From: Charina bottae
Taxonomy: Eukaryota > Chordata > Lepidosauria > Squamata > Charinaidae
DNA: 64,000 nucleotides
Direction of reading: 5' to 3'
Assembly: GCA_023362775.1 (NCBI GenBank)
Contig: JALMGJ010000002.1
Location: 35,241,914-35,305,913, forward strand
The position numbers and the translations under genes were made by a program. Below are positions 34,951 through 43,759 of the stretch, piece after piece; position 1 is the first letter of the stretch; the number at the start of each line of letters is the position of its first letter. The notes below the pieces were generated by a model. That model saw only the letters and a program-made list of their open reading frames with translations. It was not told where the DNA came from and did no database searches.

Positions 34951-35385
34951 TGTGAGGTTCACGATCTTTATGATCCAAAATCAGAATCTACAACACAAGC
35001 CACGAGGGATATGTGCAATTCGTTTATTGAATCAGCATCGTGCTCCGTTAAAGCCAGAAGTGGGTTTCTTCCCCCCCAGACCTCTCCTTTAACCATTCGG
35101 TTCTTACTTGTCCCGCCCCTCCCTCTCAGTTCTTTCTTTGTTGATTTCATTCTTTGCTTCACATTGATTGCTCTCTTCCGGCCTCGTGGTCGCCAGCATT
35201 GGTAGTACTTTTGTCATTGGTTTCTGAGTTTTCCTGATTCGGCAATGCTGCTGCTTTCTCGGAGGCTTGTGTTTCCCCCCTCCCCCATCTTCCTTTTATC
35301 CTTATTTCCTGTCTTTATTTACACTGTGTAAGGTTGGAGCATCCAGCCGCAATTACCCATTGCTGCTGGATTCTCCATCCTTACA
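34951..35385 (-). repeat. gypsy 3' LTR
   Basis: Plus-strand ends are TGTGAGG...CTTACA. Nearly identical to 41533-41968; the differences noted are C/T in the CAATT(C/T)GTTTATT segment and one C in the run after GGGTTTCTT. Confidence 0.95.
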
Positions 35386-35399
35386 TGCCGCCCCCCTTC
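35386..35399 (-). promoter_or_regulatory. polypurine tract of the gypsy element
   Basis: On the minus strand GAAGGGGGGCGGCA lies directly before the 3' LTR, the expected plus-strand primer site. Confidence 0.75.
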
Positions 35400-35483
35400 G
35401 AAATGATAACCTCCCCCCTGCCCCTTGGTGAGGATGCGCCATCTGAAAGATAAAAGGGACAGTTAGTGTATGAAGGTAGTAGT

Positions 35484-38400
35484 CTATTTCTTGTCAGCTA
35501 ATTTTGGCTTCTCTGGGTATTTCTTGTGGAATGCCCTTACAAGTTGGGGTGCTCGGACATGTCGGCTCTCCACCCACTCGTTATCTGCTTTTGGAAGGTG
35601 TTTCCATTGGATTAGGTACTGCAGCCCCCCTCTTCGCATTCTGGAGTCTAAAATTGTTTGGACCTCGAAGTGTTGTTCTCCCTCAATGAGTGTGGGGGCA
35701 GGCGGGGGGGGTTCTGGGTGCCATCTAGCAGAAGAGCGCACTGGTTTGAGTAGGCTACAGTGGAAGACTGGGTGTATTTTGTTCAGGTTCTTAGGTAGTT
35801 CTAGTTGTACTGTTACGTCGTTGATGATTTTCACAATTGGGAATGGGCCTACGTACTTGGGGCCTAGTTTTTTCGACGGTTGAGTGGATTTCAGGTATTT
35901 CGTGGATAAATAGACCTTTTCTCCTACTTCCATGGGCCATTCTGGGGCTCTTTTGCGATCTGCATATTTTTTGTAGTCTGCTTTGGCGTCTTCTAGTGCT
36001 TTTTCGATCACTGGCCAGCTGTTTCTCATTTGGGTGATCCAGTCGTCCAGGGAGATTATTTTTGTCTGTTCTCTTGGTAGTTCTGGAATGGCTACAAAGT
36101 CTTGTCCATTCGCTGCTTGGAATGGGGTAAATCCTGTGCTGGTGTGTATCGCGTTGTTATATGCTACCTCTGCGAATGGGAGTAAGTCCGTCCAATCATC
36201 TTGTTGGTAGCTGACGTAGCACCTTAAGTATTGTTCTAGTATTTGGTTTTGTCGTTCACTTGCCCCATCTGTCTCTGGGTGGTGGGCGGAGCTTAATGCT
36301 TGCTCCACCCCTATTAATTTCAAGAACTGTTTCCAGAATCTGGATGTAAATTGGGCTCCGCGATCGCTTATTATTCTTTCGGGAGCTCCGTGTAGGCGGT
36401 ATATGTGTTGTATGAACAGCTTGGCTAGTTGGTTGGCCGTGGGTAGCCCTGCACACGGGATGAAGTGGGTCTGTTTCGAGAATAAGTCTGTAACGACCCA
36501 TATGACCGTCTTCTTTTTGCTTTCTGGCAATTCGACTATGAAGTCCATGGCGATTTGTTTCCAGGGGCGGTTAGGGCTCGCTACGTTCTGTAGTAGCCCC
36601 CTGGGTTTGCCGCCGGCGCGTTTTGCTGTGGCGCAGATGGGGCATGTTGTGACATACTCTTCCACGTCTTTGCGTAGGGCCGGCCACCAAAATTGCCGTC
36701 GTACTAAGTGTAGAGTCTTCACGAATCCAAAGTGTCCCGCCACCTTGGCGTCATGGCATCTTTGTAGGATTTTCTTTTTTAGGGTTTCTGGGATATATAT
36801 TCTCTCTCCCTTCCACCATAGTCCTTGTCGTTCTACTAGAAAGGTCTTATTCCCTTGCAGCCAATCATCTTGTTGCGATGCAGTCTGCAACTCAGCTTGT
36901 AGATCCTGTTCTACTTTTATGGCTGGGGCAGTTTTCCGCTCCCGTGTGGTTGCAGTGAGTCCGAAGTGAGCAGGTGGGATGACCGAGTCCACTATTTCTT
37001 CTCTTTGGCTGTTGTGTTGGGGTAGCCGGGAGAGCGCGTCCGCTAGAAAGTTCTTGCCCCCTGGTAGGTACTTTAACGTGAAGTTGAACCTACTGAAAAA
37101 CTGCGCCCATCTGATTTGCTTGGGGTTTAGTTTTCGTGGTGATTTCAGGGCTTCTAGGTTCTTATGGTCCGTCCAGACTTCGAACGGGTGGGGGGCCCCC
37201 TCGAGTAAGTGTCGCCAGGTGACAAGTGCCCATCTCACTGCAAACGCCTCCTTCTCCCAGACGTGCCAGCGCCTCTCCGTGTCTGTGAACTTGCGTGATA
37301 GGTAGGCGCATGGTCTCAGTTCCCCCTCCTCATCCTTCTGCAGCAGAATAGCCCCTATGGCCACGTCTGATGCGTCCGCTTGGACAATTAGCGGTCGTGC
37401 CGGGTCAGGGTGCCTCAGTATCGGTTCTGATGTGAACAGCGCTTTCAGGCGGTCAAACGCTTCTTGGCATTCTGTAGTCCATTTGAGCGCTGTTCCTGGT
37501 CTCATCGCTGTTTTGGGGTTTCCTTTTCCTTTCGTCTTCAGTAGGTCCGTGAGAGGTAGGGCTACTTGTGCAAATTGGGGAATGAACTGTCTGTAGAAGT
37601 TTGCAAACCCTAAGAAGCTTTGTAGTTGTTTTCTGGAGCGGGGTGGTTCCCAGGCTACCACGTCATTAACTTTTCCTGGGTCCATTCCCACTCCTTTGTA
37701 GGAAATCCTGTACCCTAAGTAATCTAATTGCTTTTTGTGGAATTCGCATTTTGATAGTTTGGCGTATAGCTGGTTTTCTAGTAGTCTTTTCAGCACTTCT
37801 CTTACTAGTGTCACATGTTCTTCCATCGTTTCGGAGTAGATAAGTATATCATCCAAATATACTAGCACTCCCCGGTAGAGGAAGTCATGGAGGATTTCGT
37901 TAATTAGATGCATGAAGACTCCTGGCGCCCCCTTTAGGCCGAACGGCATTACTAAATATTCAAATGATCCCAGTTGACAGTTGAAGGCGGTCTTCCACTC
38001 ATCTCCCTCCCTGATTCGTACTCTAAAATACGCTTCCCTTAGGTCTAGTTTCGTGAAGATTTTCCCTTTTGACAGGTGGGTCAGCATGTCTTTCGTCAAG
38101 GGGAGGGGGTATTTGTTGGAGGTGCAGACTGCATTTAAGCCCCTATAGTCTGTGCAGAGCCTCAGGGAGCCATCTTTTTTTGTTCTAAAGAGGACAGGTG
38201 CGGCCATAGACGATGTAGCAGGTCGGATGAACCCTCGTTGTAAGTTTGTATCTATGAATTCACGTAGCACCTCAAGTTCTTTAGGGGTCATAGGGTACAA
38301 CTTTGTCTTGGGGAGCTCTGTCCCTGGGATCAACTCTATGGCACAGTCAGACTTCCGGTGGGGTGGGAGTTGATTTGACTCGGCTTCTCCAAACACCTTT

Positions 38401-38912
38401 TTCAAGTGTCTGTATGGCCTGGGTATGCAGGGGCTCCCTTCCTCTGTTGTCCCACCCTTCCCTTCTTCTAGGGATCCTGTTAGCTCTTCTGCGTCCCTCT
38501 CTGTCTGGCCTCCCTCGCTGTAGCTTCCATCGGGGAAGTTTATTTGCCCCAACTTCCAATCCACCCTTGGGTTTCTTTCTCTTAGCCAGGCTATCCCTAG
38601 GATCATGGAGTGGTTGGCGATTGGGGCTACCAGGAACCTCAGGACCTCCTCATGTGTCCCTACCTGCATGGTGACGGGTTCGGTGTAATGTTCTACAGGG
38701 CCCCCTTTCATGTCCCCCCCATCTAGTTGGGTGAATACGATGGGGTCTTTAAGTTTTTCGACTTTCAATTTCAGTTTGGTGACTATTGCGGGGTGTAGTA
38801 GGTTGCGTGTGCACCCAGAGTCTAGTAGTCCTGCTAGTCTTGTGTGCCCCCCGCCCCTCAGCGGCCTCAGTTGTGCCCGCACCATCATTACAGGGCATTT
38901 CCTACTCACCAT
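35484..38912 (-). CDS. pol: gypsy Pol polyprotein (PR-RT-RH-IN-chromodomain)
   Basis: An uninterrupted frame of 1142 residues from ATG 38912; the open frame extends upstream into gag. Protease has LLDSGCTRNLL near residue 30. Reverse transcriptase has KLDLREAYFRVRI and the catalytic YLDD near residue 350. RNase H has VQADASDVAIGAILL and WTDHKNLEAL. Integrase has the HHCC zinc site (GHFGFVKTLH...CPICATAK) and the catalytic triad in MDFIVELP, IISDRGAQFTSRFW and ETDGASERQNQILEQY (about 789-887). Residues about 1082-1135 form a chromodomain (FEVQTILDSR...YLIQWKHL...NEWV), believed to guide integration to marked chromatin. It lies in the -1 frame relative to gag and probably requires frameshifting at 38975-38981. 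All key residues are present. Confidence 0.95.
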   Translation of the reverse strand: MVSRKCPVMMVRAQLRPLRGGGHTRLAGLLDSGCTRNLLHPAIVTKLKLKVEKLKDPIVFTQLDGGDMKGGPVEHYTEPVTMQVGTHEEVLRFLVAPIANHSMILGIAWLRERNPRVDWKLGQINFPDGSYSEGGQTERDAEELTGSLEEGKGGTTEEGSPCIPRPYRHLKKVFGEAESNQLPPHRKSDCAIELIPGTELPKTKLYPMTPKELEVLREFIDTNLQRGFIRPATSSMAAPVLFRTKKDGSLRLCTDYRGLNAVCTSNKYPLPLTKDMLTHLSKGKIFTKLDLREAYFRVRIREGDEWKTAFNCQLGSFEYLVMPFGLKGAPGVFMHLINEILHDFLYRGVLVYLDDILIYSETMEEHVTLVREVLKRLLENQLYAKLSKCEFHKKQLDYLGYRISYKGVGMDPGKVNDVVAWEPPRSRKQLQSFLGFANFYRQFIPQFAQVALPLTDLLKTKGKGNPKTAMRPGTALKWTTECQEAFDRLKALFTSEPILRHPDPARPLIVQADASDVAIGAILLQKDEEGELRPCAYLSRKFTDTERRWHVWEKEAFAVRWALVTWRHLLEGAPHPFEVWTDHKNLEALKSPRKLNPKQIRWAQFFSRFNFTLKYLPGGKNFLADALSRLPQHNSQREEIVDSVIPPAHFGLTATTRERKTAPAIKVEQDLQAELQTASQQDDWLQGNKTFLVERQGLWWKGERIYIPETLKKKILQRCHDAKVAGHFGFVKTLHLVRRQFWWPALRKDVEEYVTTCPICATAKRAGGKPRGLLQNVASPNRPWKQIAMDFIVELPESKKKTVIWVVTDLFSKQTHFIPCAGLPTANQLAKLFIQHIYRLHGAPERIISDRGAQFTSRFWKQFLKLIGVEQALSSAHHPETDGASERQNQILEQYLRCYVSYQQDDWTDLLPFAEVAYNNAIHTSTGFTPFQAANGQDFVAIPELPREQTKIISLDDWITQMRNSWPVIEKALEDAKADYKKYADRKRAPEWPMEVGEKVYLSTKYLKSTQPSKKLGPKYVGPFPIVKIINDVTVQLELPKNLNKIHPVFHCSLLKPVRSSARWHPEPPPPAPTLIEGEQHFEVQTILDSRMRRGGLQYLIQWKHLPKADNEWVESRHVRAPQLVRAFHKKYPEKPKLADKK

Positions 38913-38956
38913 AGGGTCCTCGCGCCCGTTTGTCCATGCCTGCCCTTCGGCGCTGT

Positions 38957-41515
38957 TTAGGGCAGGCTCCCTTCGTTTCCCGACGGCTGGAATTCTTCGT
39001 CGGTTGAGTCCTCTGGGTCCTCAAATGTTTCGTGCCGTCTCTTTTCGACGGCTGCCGCTGCTGTTCCTTTAGCCTTTTGGGTCAGGGCCTTTGCACTGCT
39101 TTCACCAGTTTTGGTTTTTGCTGGTCCAGTGGGGGGTGCACAGTTGGCTGCTCGGTGGCCTTCCTTCCCGCATTTGAAGCACAAACCCCGTCTTGCCCGT
39201 CGCTCTCTCTCTTCCCGTAGTCGGTCTGTTGTCTTCCGGTCGCTGTGGTTCTTTGTGGTTGTTGGGTGCCTCCCTGTAGTGTAGGATCTTAGTTGACGCC
39301 TCACTTGAGCCCGTACCTCCTCTACTTCACCTGCTAGGCATATCCAATCTCTCAGCGTTTTGGGATTCCCTCGCGCTAAGGACCATTCCAATATCTCAGG
39401 GCGCAGGCCCCCCCTAAAGTATTCTATCTTTAGGGACTCCGGCCAGTCAGTTAGTTTCCCTGCTATAGCTTTAAAGTCCATGGCATACTCTGAGACTGAC
39501 CTGCCTCCCTGTCTTATGTTCTGTAAGCTTGTTCGAGCTTTTATTGCCGCTAATGGGTCCTCAAATCGTTCCTTTAATGCTTGCATAAAGGTGTGGAGGT
39601 TTTGTAGTTCTGGGGCTGCCACGTCATGTAGTTCCTCTAGCCATTGTGCGGCTTCTGCCCTTAGGCGTTCTGATACATATCTTACTTTGGCGCCCTCCGA
39701 CCGGAAGGTTCCCTCGAATTCTTCCATGAACCCCCTTACATGTGTGAGGAAGCATGCTAGTTGTTTGGGGTCTCCATTAAATTTGGCTCTCAGGTCTCTG
39801 TTCCTGGTGAGTTCTCTTCTATTCCACAGGCTGCTTGGGGCTGGCAGGTTCCAGGGTTGCGGTGCGACATCCTCCCAGGCAGTGGGCTGTTGTGTAGTTT
39901 TCCCCCAGGTGGTTGGGTGTTGTGCGGTTTCTTCCCCGGTTGTGGTGAGGTGCAGTACGCTTTCCTCCCAGGTGGTGGGGTGTTGTGCCGCTTCCCTCCA
40001 AGTGGTGGGGTGTTGTGCGGCTTTCCCCCAGGTTGTGGGGTGCAGTGCACTTTCCTCCCGGGTGGTGGGGTGTTGTGCTGCTTCCCTCCAGGTGGTGGGG
40101 TGTCGTGCGGCTTTCCCCCCAGTTGTGGGGTGCAGTGCACTTTCCTCCCAGGTTGTAGGGTGTTGTGTGGCTTTCCCCCAGGTTGTGGTGGGGTGCCGTG
40201 CACTTTCCTCCCAGGTGGTGGGGGGTTGTCCTGTTTTCCCCCAGTCAGTGGAGGGCTCTCTCGTCTTGTCCAGCAGTATCGCAGTCTGGCATGCAGGGGG
40301 TGCCTGTCTCTCTCTCTCTCTCATACTGGCCTCTGCTGTTTCAGCCTGGGTTGGGATCTTCACTCCCCAGGGGGCTGGCATGTTTTCTCCAATCTGGTAT
40401 GCAGGCTGTCTCTCTCTCTCTCTTATACTGGCTGCTGCCGGTTCAGCCTGGGCTGGGATCTTCACTCCCCAGGGGGCTGGCATGTTTCCTCCAATCTGGT
40501 ATGCAGGCTGTCTCTCTCTCTCTCTTATACTGGCTGCTGCCGGTTCAGCCTGGGCTGGGATCTTCACTCCCCAGGGGGCTGGCATGTTTCCCCCCCCAGT
40601 CATTGGCCGTCTTGCCGTGGGTTCGTATTGGAGCCATGCTCCCCTCCCCTCGTCCAGGAATTTGGAGTTCCCGCTTCTGGGTAGCTCCTCCCTTCGCCAC
40701 GCTCCCTTTGCAAGACTTGCTGGTGCTGCAGGGCTTGCTACTGCTGCATTTCCCCATTTGGGCTGTGCTCCCCTCCCCCTGGCTGCTATATTGTTTGCTG
40801 TTGTGCCGGTCTGGGATTCAAAGCTCCCGCTTCTGGGTAGCTCCTCCCTTTGCCACGCTCCAATTGCTGAGCCGGGGCTTGGAGCTTCCATGCTGCAGGG
40901 GGCTGGGCCGGGATTTGGATCTGGGAACATGGCCTCTGCGCTCCAGGGGGCCGCTGTGATTCCCTCCCAGGCAGTGGGCCCCCTCACCTTGATCCTGGCT
41001 TCTGTTGGCACCGTCGCTCTGTTTTTTGCTGCCTGGATCTGGGCTTCTTGGTCTAGCTTCCCCAGTAGGCTTGTCATGGCTTCTCGCAGGGCACACATAT
41101 CTTGTTCTAGCCTCCTTACCCGTTCGTCTGGCGCTGCCGGTGAGTATAGCGTGCTGTGGCCGGGCTCTGCCGCTGTTCCTCCGTCTGTGCCTGTCTGCCA
41201 GGGAGTCTCAGGGGTCCGCAGGTCATCCTGGATCCACAGTTTGCTCGGTGGGGTAGAGTGTGTGTGTGCGATTTGCCCTTGGAGCTGGGTCGCTGCTGCC
41301 ACGGATGTTAGAGTCCCTCCTGCAGCTCCCCATTGCTCCCTTTGCTCTCCTGGGGTCTGCTGTGGGGAAATGGCTCTGGGTGCATGGCTTGGCACGTCCT
41401 GCTCTTCCGGTGGGTTTGTTGCTTGGCTTTCCAGGTGGTTCACGTTGCCCCCCAGTGTAGTCACCACGTGTGGGCTGCTTCTGGGTTGCTCCGCGTCCTC
41501 CGGTAAAGTTGTCAT
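38957..41515 (-). CDS. gag: gypsy Gag, repeat-expanded, with CCHC zinc knuckle
   Basis: Structural protein of the element, 852 residues from ATG 41515, which follows the primer-binding site by a few bases; the open frame continues further upstream but without an ATG. The C-terminal half holds the capsid-like region (FNGDPKQLACFLTHVRGFME) and a CCHC knuckle CFKCGKEGHRAANC. The N-terminal half is unusually long. It has three copies of a 34-residue repeat containing NMPAPWGVKIPAQAEP and about a dozen HPTTW-type heptad-like repeats (40,0xx-40,2xx). The frame ends at TAA 38957-38959, past the slip site. No stop or frameshift was found. Confidence 0.92.
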   Translation of the reverse strand: MTTLPEDAEQPRSSPHVVTTLGGNVNHLESQATNPPEEQDVPSHAPRAISPQQTPGEQREQWGAAGGTLTSVAAATQLQGQIAHTHSTPPSKLWIQDDLRTPETPWQTGTDGGTAAEPGHSTLYSPAAPDERVRRLEQDMCALREAMTSLLGKLDQEAQIQAAKNRATVPTEARIKVRGPTAWEGITAAPWSAEAMFPDPNPGPAPCSMEAPSPGSAIGAWQREELPRSGSFESQTGTTANNIAARGRGAQPKWGNAAVASPAAPASLAKGAWRREELPRSGNSKFLDEGRGAWLQYEPTARRPMTGGGNMPAPWGVKIPAQAEPAAASIRERERQPAYQIGGNMPAPWGVKIPAQAEPAAASIRERERQPAYQIGENMPAPWGVKIPTQAETAEASMRERERQAPPACQTAILLDKTREPSTDWGKTGQPPTTWEESARHPTTTWGKATQHPTTWEESALHPTTGGKAARHPTTWREAAQHPTTREESALHPTTWGKAAQHPTTWREAAQHPTTWEESVLHLTTTGEETAQHPTTWGKTTQQPTAWEDVAPQPWNLPAPSSLWNRRELTRNRDLRAKFNGDPKQLACFLTHVRGFMEEFEGTFRSEGAKVRYVSERLRAEAAQWLEELHDVAAPELQNLHTFMQALKERFEDPLAAIKARTSLQNIRQGGRSVSEYAMDFKAIAGKLTDWPESLKIEYFRGGLRPEILEWSLARGNPKTLRDWICLAGEVEEVRAQVRRQLRSYTTGRHPTTTKNHSDRKTTDRLREERERRARRGLCFKCGKEGHRAANCAPPTGPAKTKTGESSAKALTQKAKGTAAAAVEKRRHETFEDPEDSTDEEFQPSGNEGSLP
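38975..38981 (-). promoter_or_regulatory. GGGAAAC slip site for -1 frameshifting between gag and pol
   Basis: On the minus strand the gag codons TCG GGA AAC contain the X-XXY-YYZ heptamer G-GGA-AAC in the zero frame. It lies 18 bases upstream of the gag stop and inside a ~70-nt region where the -1 (pol) frame is open. The same heptamer is used by PEG10, a domesticated Sushi-type gag-pol gene. A downstream pseudoknot was not verified. Confidence 0.75.
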
Positions 41516-41519
41516 GTTG

Positions 41520-41531
41520 ACTTCTGGCTTT
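41520..41531 (-). promoter_or_regulatory. primer-binding site complementary to the element's own LTR
   Basis: On the minus strand AAAGCCAGAAGT starts one base after the 5' LTR. Its perfect 12-nt complement ACTTCTGGCTTT is in the LTR on the sense strand (41643 down to 41632, also 35061-35050). This fits a self-primed reverse transcription system as described for Tf1. I recognised no tRNA-type match. Confidence 0.7.
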
Positions 41532-41532
41532 C

Positions 41533-41968
41533 TGTGAGGTTCACGATCTTTATGATCCAAAATCAGAATCTACAACACAAGCCACGAGGGATATGTGCAA
41601 TTTGTTTATTGAATCAGCATCGTGCTCCGTTAAAGCCAGAAGTGGGTTTCTTCCCCCCCCAGACCTCTCCTTTAACCATTCGGTTCTTACTTGTCCCGCC
41701 CCTCCCTCTCAGTTCTTTCTTTGTTGATTTCATTCTTTGCTTCACATTGATTGCTCTCTTCCGGCCTCGTGGTCGCCAGCATTGGTAGTACTTTTGTCAT
41801 TGGTTTCTGAGTTTTCCTGATTCGGCAATGCTGCTGCTTTCTCGGAGGCTTGTGTTTCCCCCCTCCCCCATCTTCCTTTTATCCTTATTTCCTGTCTTTA
41901 TTTACACTGTGTAAGGTTGGAGCATCCAGCCGCAATTACCCATTGCTGCTGGATTCTCCATCCTTACA
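41533..41968 (-). repeat. gypsy 5' LTR with promoter and poly(A) signals
   Basis: Sense strand (minus): TATA-like GGTTAAAGG at 41677-41669, then about 26-30 bp on the predicted transcript start at about 41643 (the self-primer sequence), then AATAAA at 41610-41605. This gives U3, a short R and U5 in the expected order. The start site is inferred from the self-primer model. Confidence 0.8.
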
Positions 41969-41973
41969 CCATG

Positions 41974-42569
41974 ATAATTGTAAATGGATTTTTATCACCA
42001 AAAAAAGTATGTGTTAAAATAGTTTTTATTACAAGATTTTACATATATAATAAGAAATACATTCAAAGAAAAAAAAGTATTATAATAAAAGCAACAAAAC
42101 AAATTTGTCCCCTCTCTCCTTCTTTATTCCTATTGGCATTTGAGCCATTGGTAAGCATTGGAGGTATAGCAAAGGAAGCAAATTTTGGGAATCCAAGTGC
42201 CAAATCAAGAACAGAAACTAAAATTATATGTCAATGATGTATTCACAATTACTCATCCAAAGTATTCTTTTTAATCAGTAATGGAATAAAAAAAATGACA
42301 TGGTTCTATATCTAACAAAACAAAATTAACAAAAACAACACAGAGGGGATTACATGGAATTTATCTGAAGAGGAAAAGCAACATTTTCACTAAAGAATAG
42401 GCTTTAATATTACTGTAAAACCAATTCAGTACATGGGAATTTACTTTTAAAAAGTTAATAAAGATTTATTCAACAATAATCATTCCTAATTTTGGGAAAA
42501 TACAATGGCAGAAATCTTAAGATGGAAAAAGTTAAATCTCTCCTAGATAGGAAGAAGAACAGCAGGAAC
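41974..42569. other. AT-rich DNA, no gene recognised
   Basis: Possibly part of the L1 whose ORF2 fragment follows. Nothing recognisable on either strand. Confidence 0.35.
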
Positions 42570-42785
42570 ATGAGTATTGAAACCTGGTATCAAGTTTCTA
42601 TTTCAAATGATTCCCAAAAGTGTTGGAGATAAAACACTGTGTGAGCAGCATGGACAAATCACTAACCACATTGGGTCAAATCAAAGTCTAAAGATTAAAT
42701 GCAGGATTTTGCAAGACGTAAAAGAAAGAGGTGGATTGGTTGTATTGAATCTTAAACCATACTATCCAACCAGCTGTTTGACTTG
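42570..42785 (+). mobile_element. L1 ORF2 fragment
   Basis: Plus translation KFLFQMIPKSVGDKTL and CRILQDVKERGGLVVLNLKP matches the L1 segment that follows the reverse transcriptase (pattern ILQ..K..GG...P.LK.YY). Short and isolated. 42786-42947 after it shows nothing recognisable. Confidence 0.65.
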
Positions 42786-42947
42786 AATCACAGTTCGGGT
42801 CAAATCGCCTTTTTGGCTGAGTTCCCTTTCCCAGAAGACTGGCATGTTTTGTTCCTTATAAACAGAAGCATGCAGTCCATAAGAGCAACTGTCTCCCCAC
42901 TTCCTGAACAGAATCTTGCAACTATCCCCAATATTATTATCCTATTT

Positions 42948-43752
42948 ATTTATTTATTTATTTATTTAATTAATTAATTTCTATGACCGCCCATCACTCC
43001 CTCAAGGAGGGACTCTGGGCAGTTCACAGCCACAATAACATCATTAAAATACAATAAATACACAACAAAATATAAATGCAATAAATATAAATAAAAACCA
43101 AGTGGCAGGTGGTTCGTACAGTGATGCTGAACATATTTAAAATATTTAAGGTGGCTCTAAGAAATCAGCCATCCCCAAGCTTGACCACTTTCCCTCTTGC
43201 CCCAGGCGAGATCACAGAGCCAAGTTTTTAATTTTTTCCTGAAGTCCAGGAGTGAAGGGGCCTGTCTTATCTCTGGGGGAAGGATGTTCCACAGGGCAGG
43301 TGTCGCTGCAGAGAAGGATCGCCTCCGAGACTCCGCTAGATGGAACTCTTTCATAGAGGGGTTCCGCAGCATGCCCTCTCTGCAAGATCTTCCTATACAG
43401 ATCTTCCATATATTCTTGCCACCTTTTCTTGATCTCTTCTGCTTCTGTTAGGTCTTTGCCATCTTTGTTTTTGATCATACCCATTTTTGCCTGGAATTTA
43501 CCTCCGATGTTTCTAATTTTCTGGAAGAGGTCTCTTGTCCTTCCTATTCTATTGTCTTCTTCCACTTCTGCATATTGCTTGTTTAAAAATAATTCCTTAT
43601 CTCTTCTGGCTAACCTCTGGAGTTTTGCATTTAATTGAGCATATCTCCCCCTATCACTGTTGCCTTTTGCTTTCCTACTTTCTTGGGCTACTTCCAGTGT
43701 CTCAAGAGACAGCCATCTTGCCTTCTTTTTTTTTCTTTTTCTTTGGGATGTT
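42948..43752 (-). mobile_element. chimeric LINE: RTE/BovB segment fused to an L2 3' end
   Basis: On the minus strand 43752-43394 is the RTE subfamily of the first element (NRIGRTRDLFQKIRNIGGKF; equivalent to bases 195-560 there). At about 43393 it switches directly into the L2 3' end (FHLAESRRRSFSAATPALWN, LLDFRKKLKTWLCDLAW), which ends in the L2 (TTTA)n tail at 42948. The two parts share a continuous direction and a single tail. Confidence 0.75.
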
Positions 43753-43759
43753 TAACTCA

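Larger units (their letters stand above)
34951..41968 (-). mobile_element. Ty3/gypsy chromovirus, complete provirus with intact gag and pol
   Basis: A 7018-bp LTR retrotransposon on the minus strand. LTRs are 435 and 436 bp, and I found only one substitution and one C-run indel between them. CCATG is duplicated on both sides (34946-34950 and 41969-41973). Gene order is gag then pol, with protease, reverse transcriptase, RNase H, integrase and a C-terminal chromodomain. No env frame is present. This is the structure of Metaviridae chromoviruses, closest in layout to the Sushi-type elements of vertebrates. The paired LTR identity implies recent insertion. Confidence 0.95.

Noticed and set aside
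39360..41537. 725-codon open frame on the plus strand
   Set aside because: It is exactly antisense to gag. Its composition (cysteine/serine/leucine runs) is what the GC-rich gag repeats produce in reverse; no domain recognised.
41516..41560. Upstream extension of gag into the LTR
   Set aside because: The codon at its start is TTG, not ATG, and it overlaps the primer-binding site; ATG 41515 is preferred.
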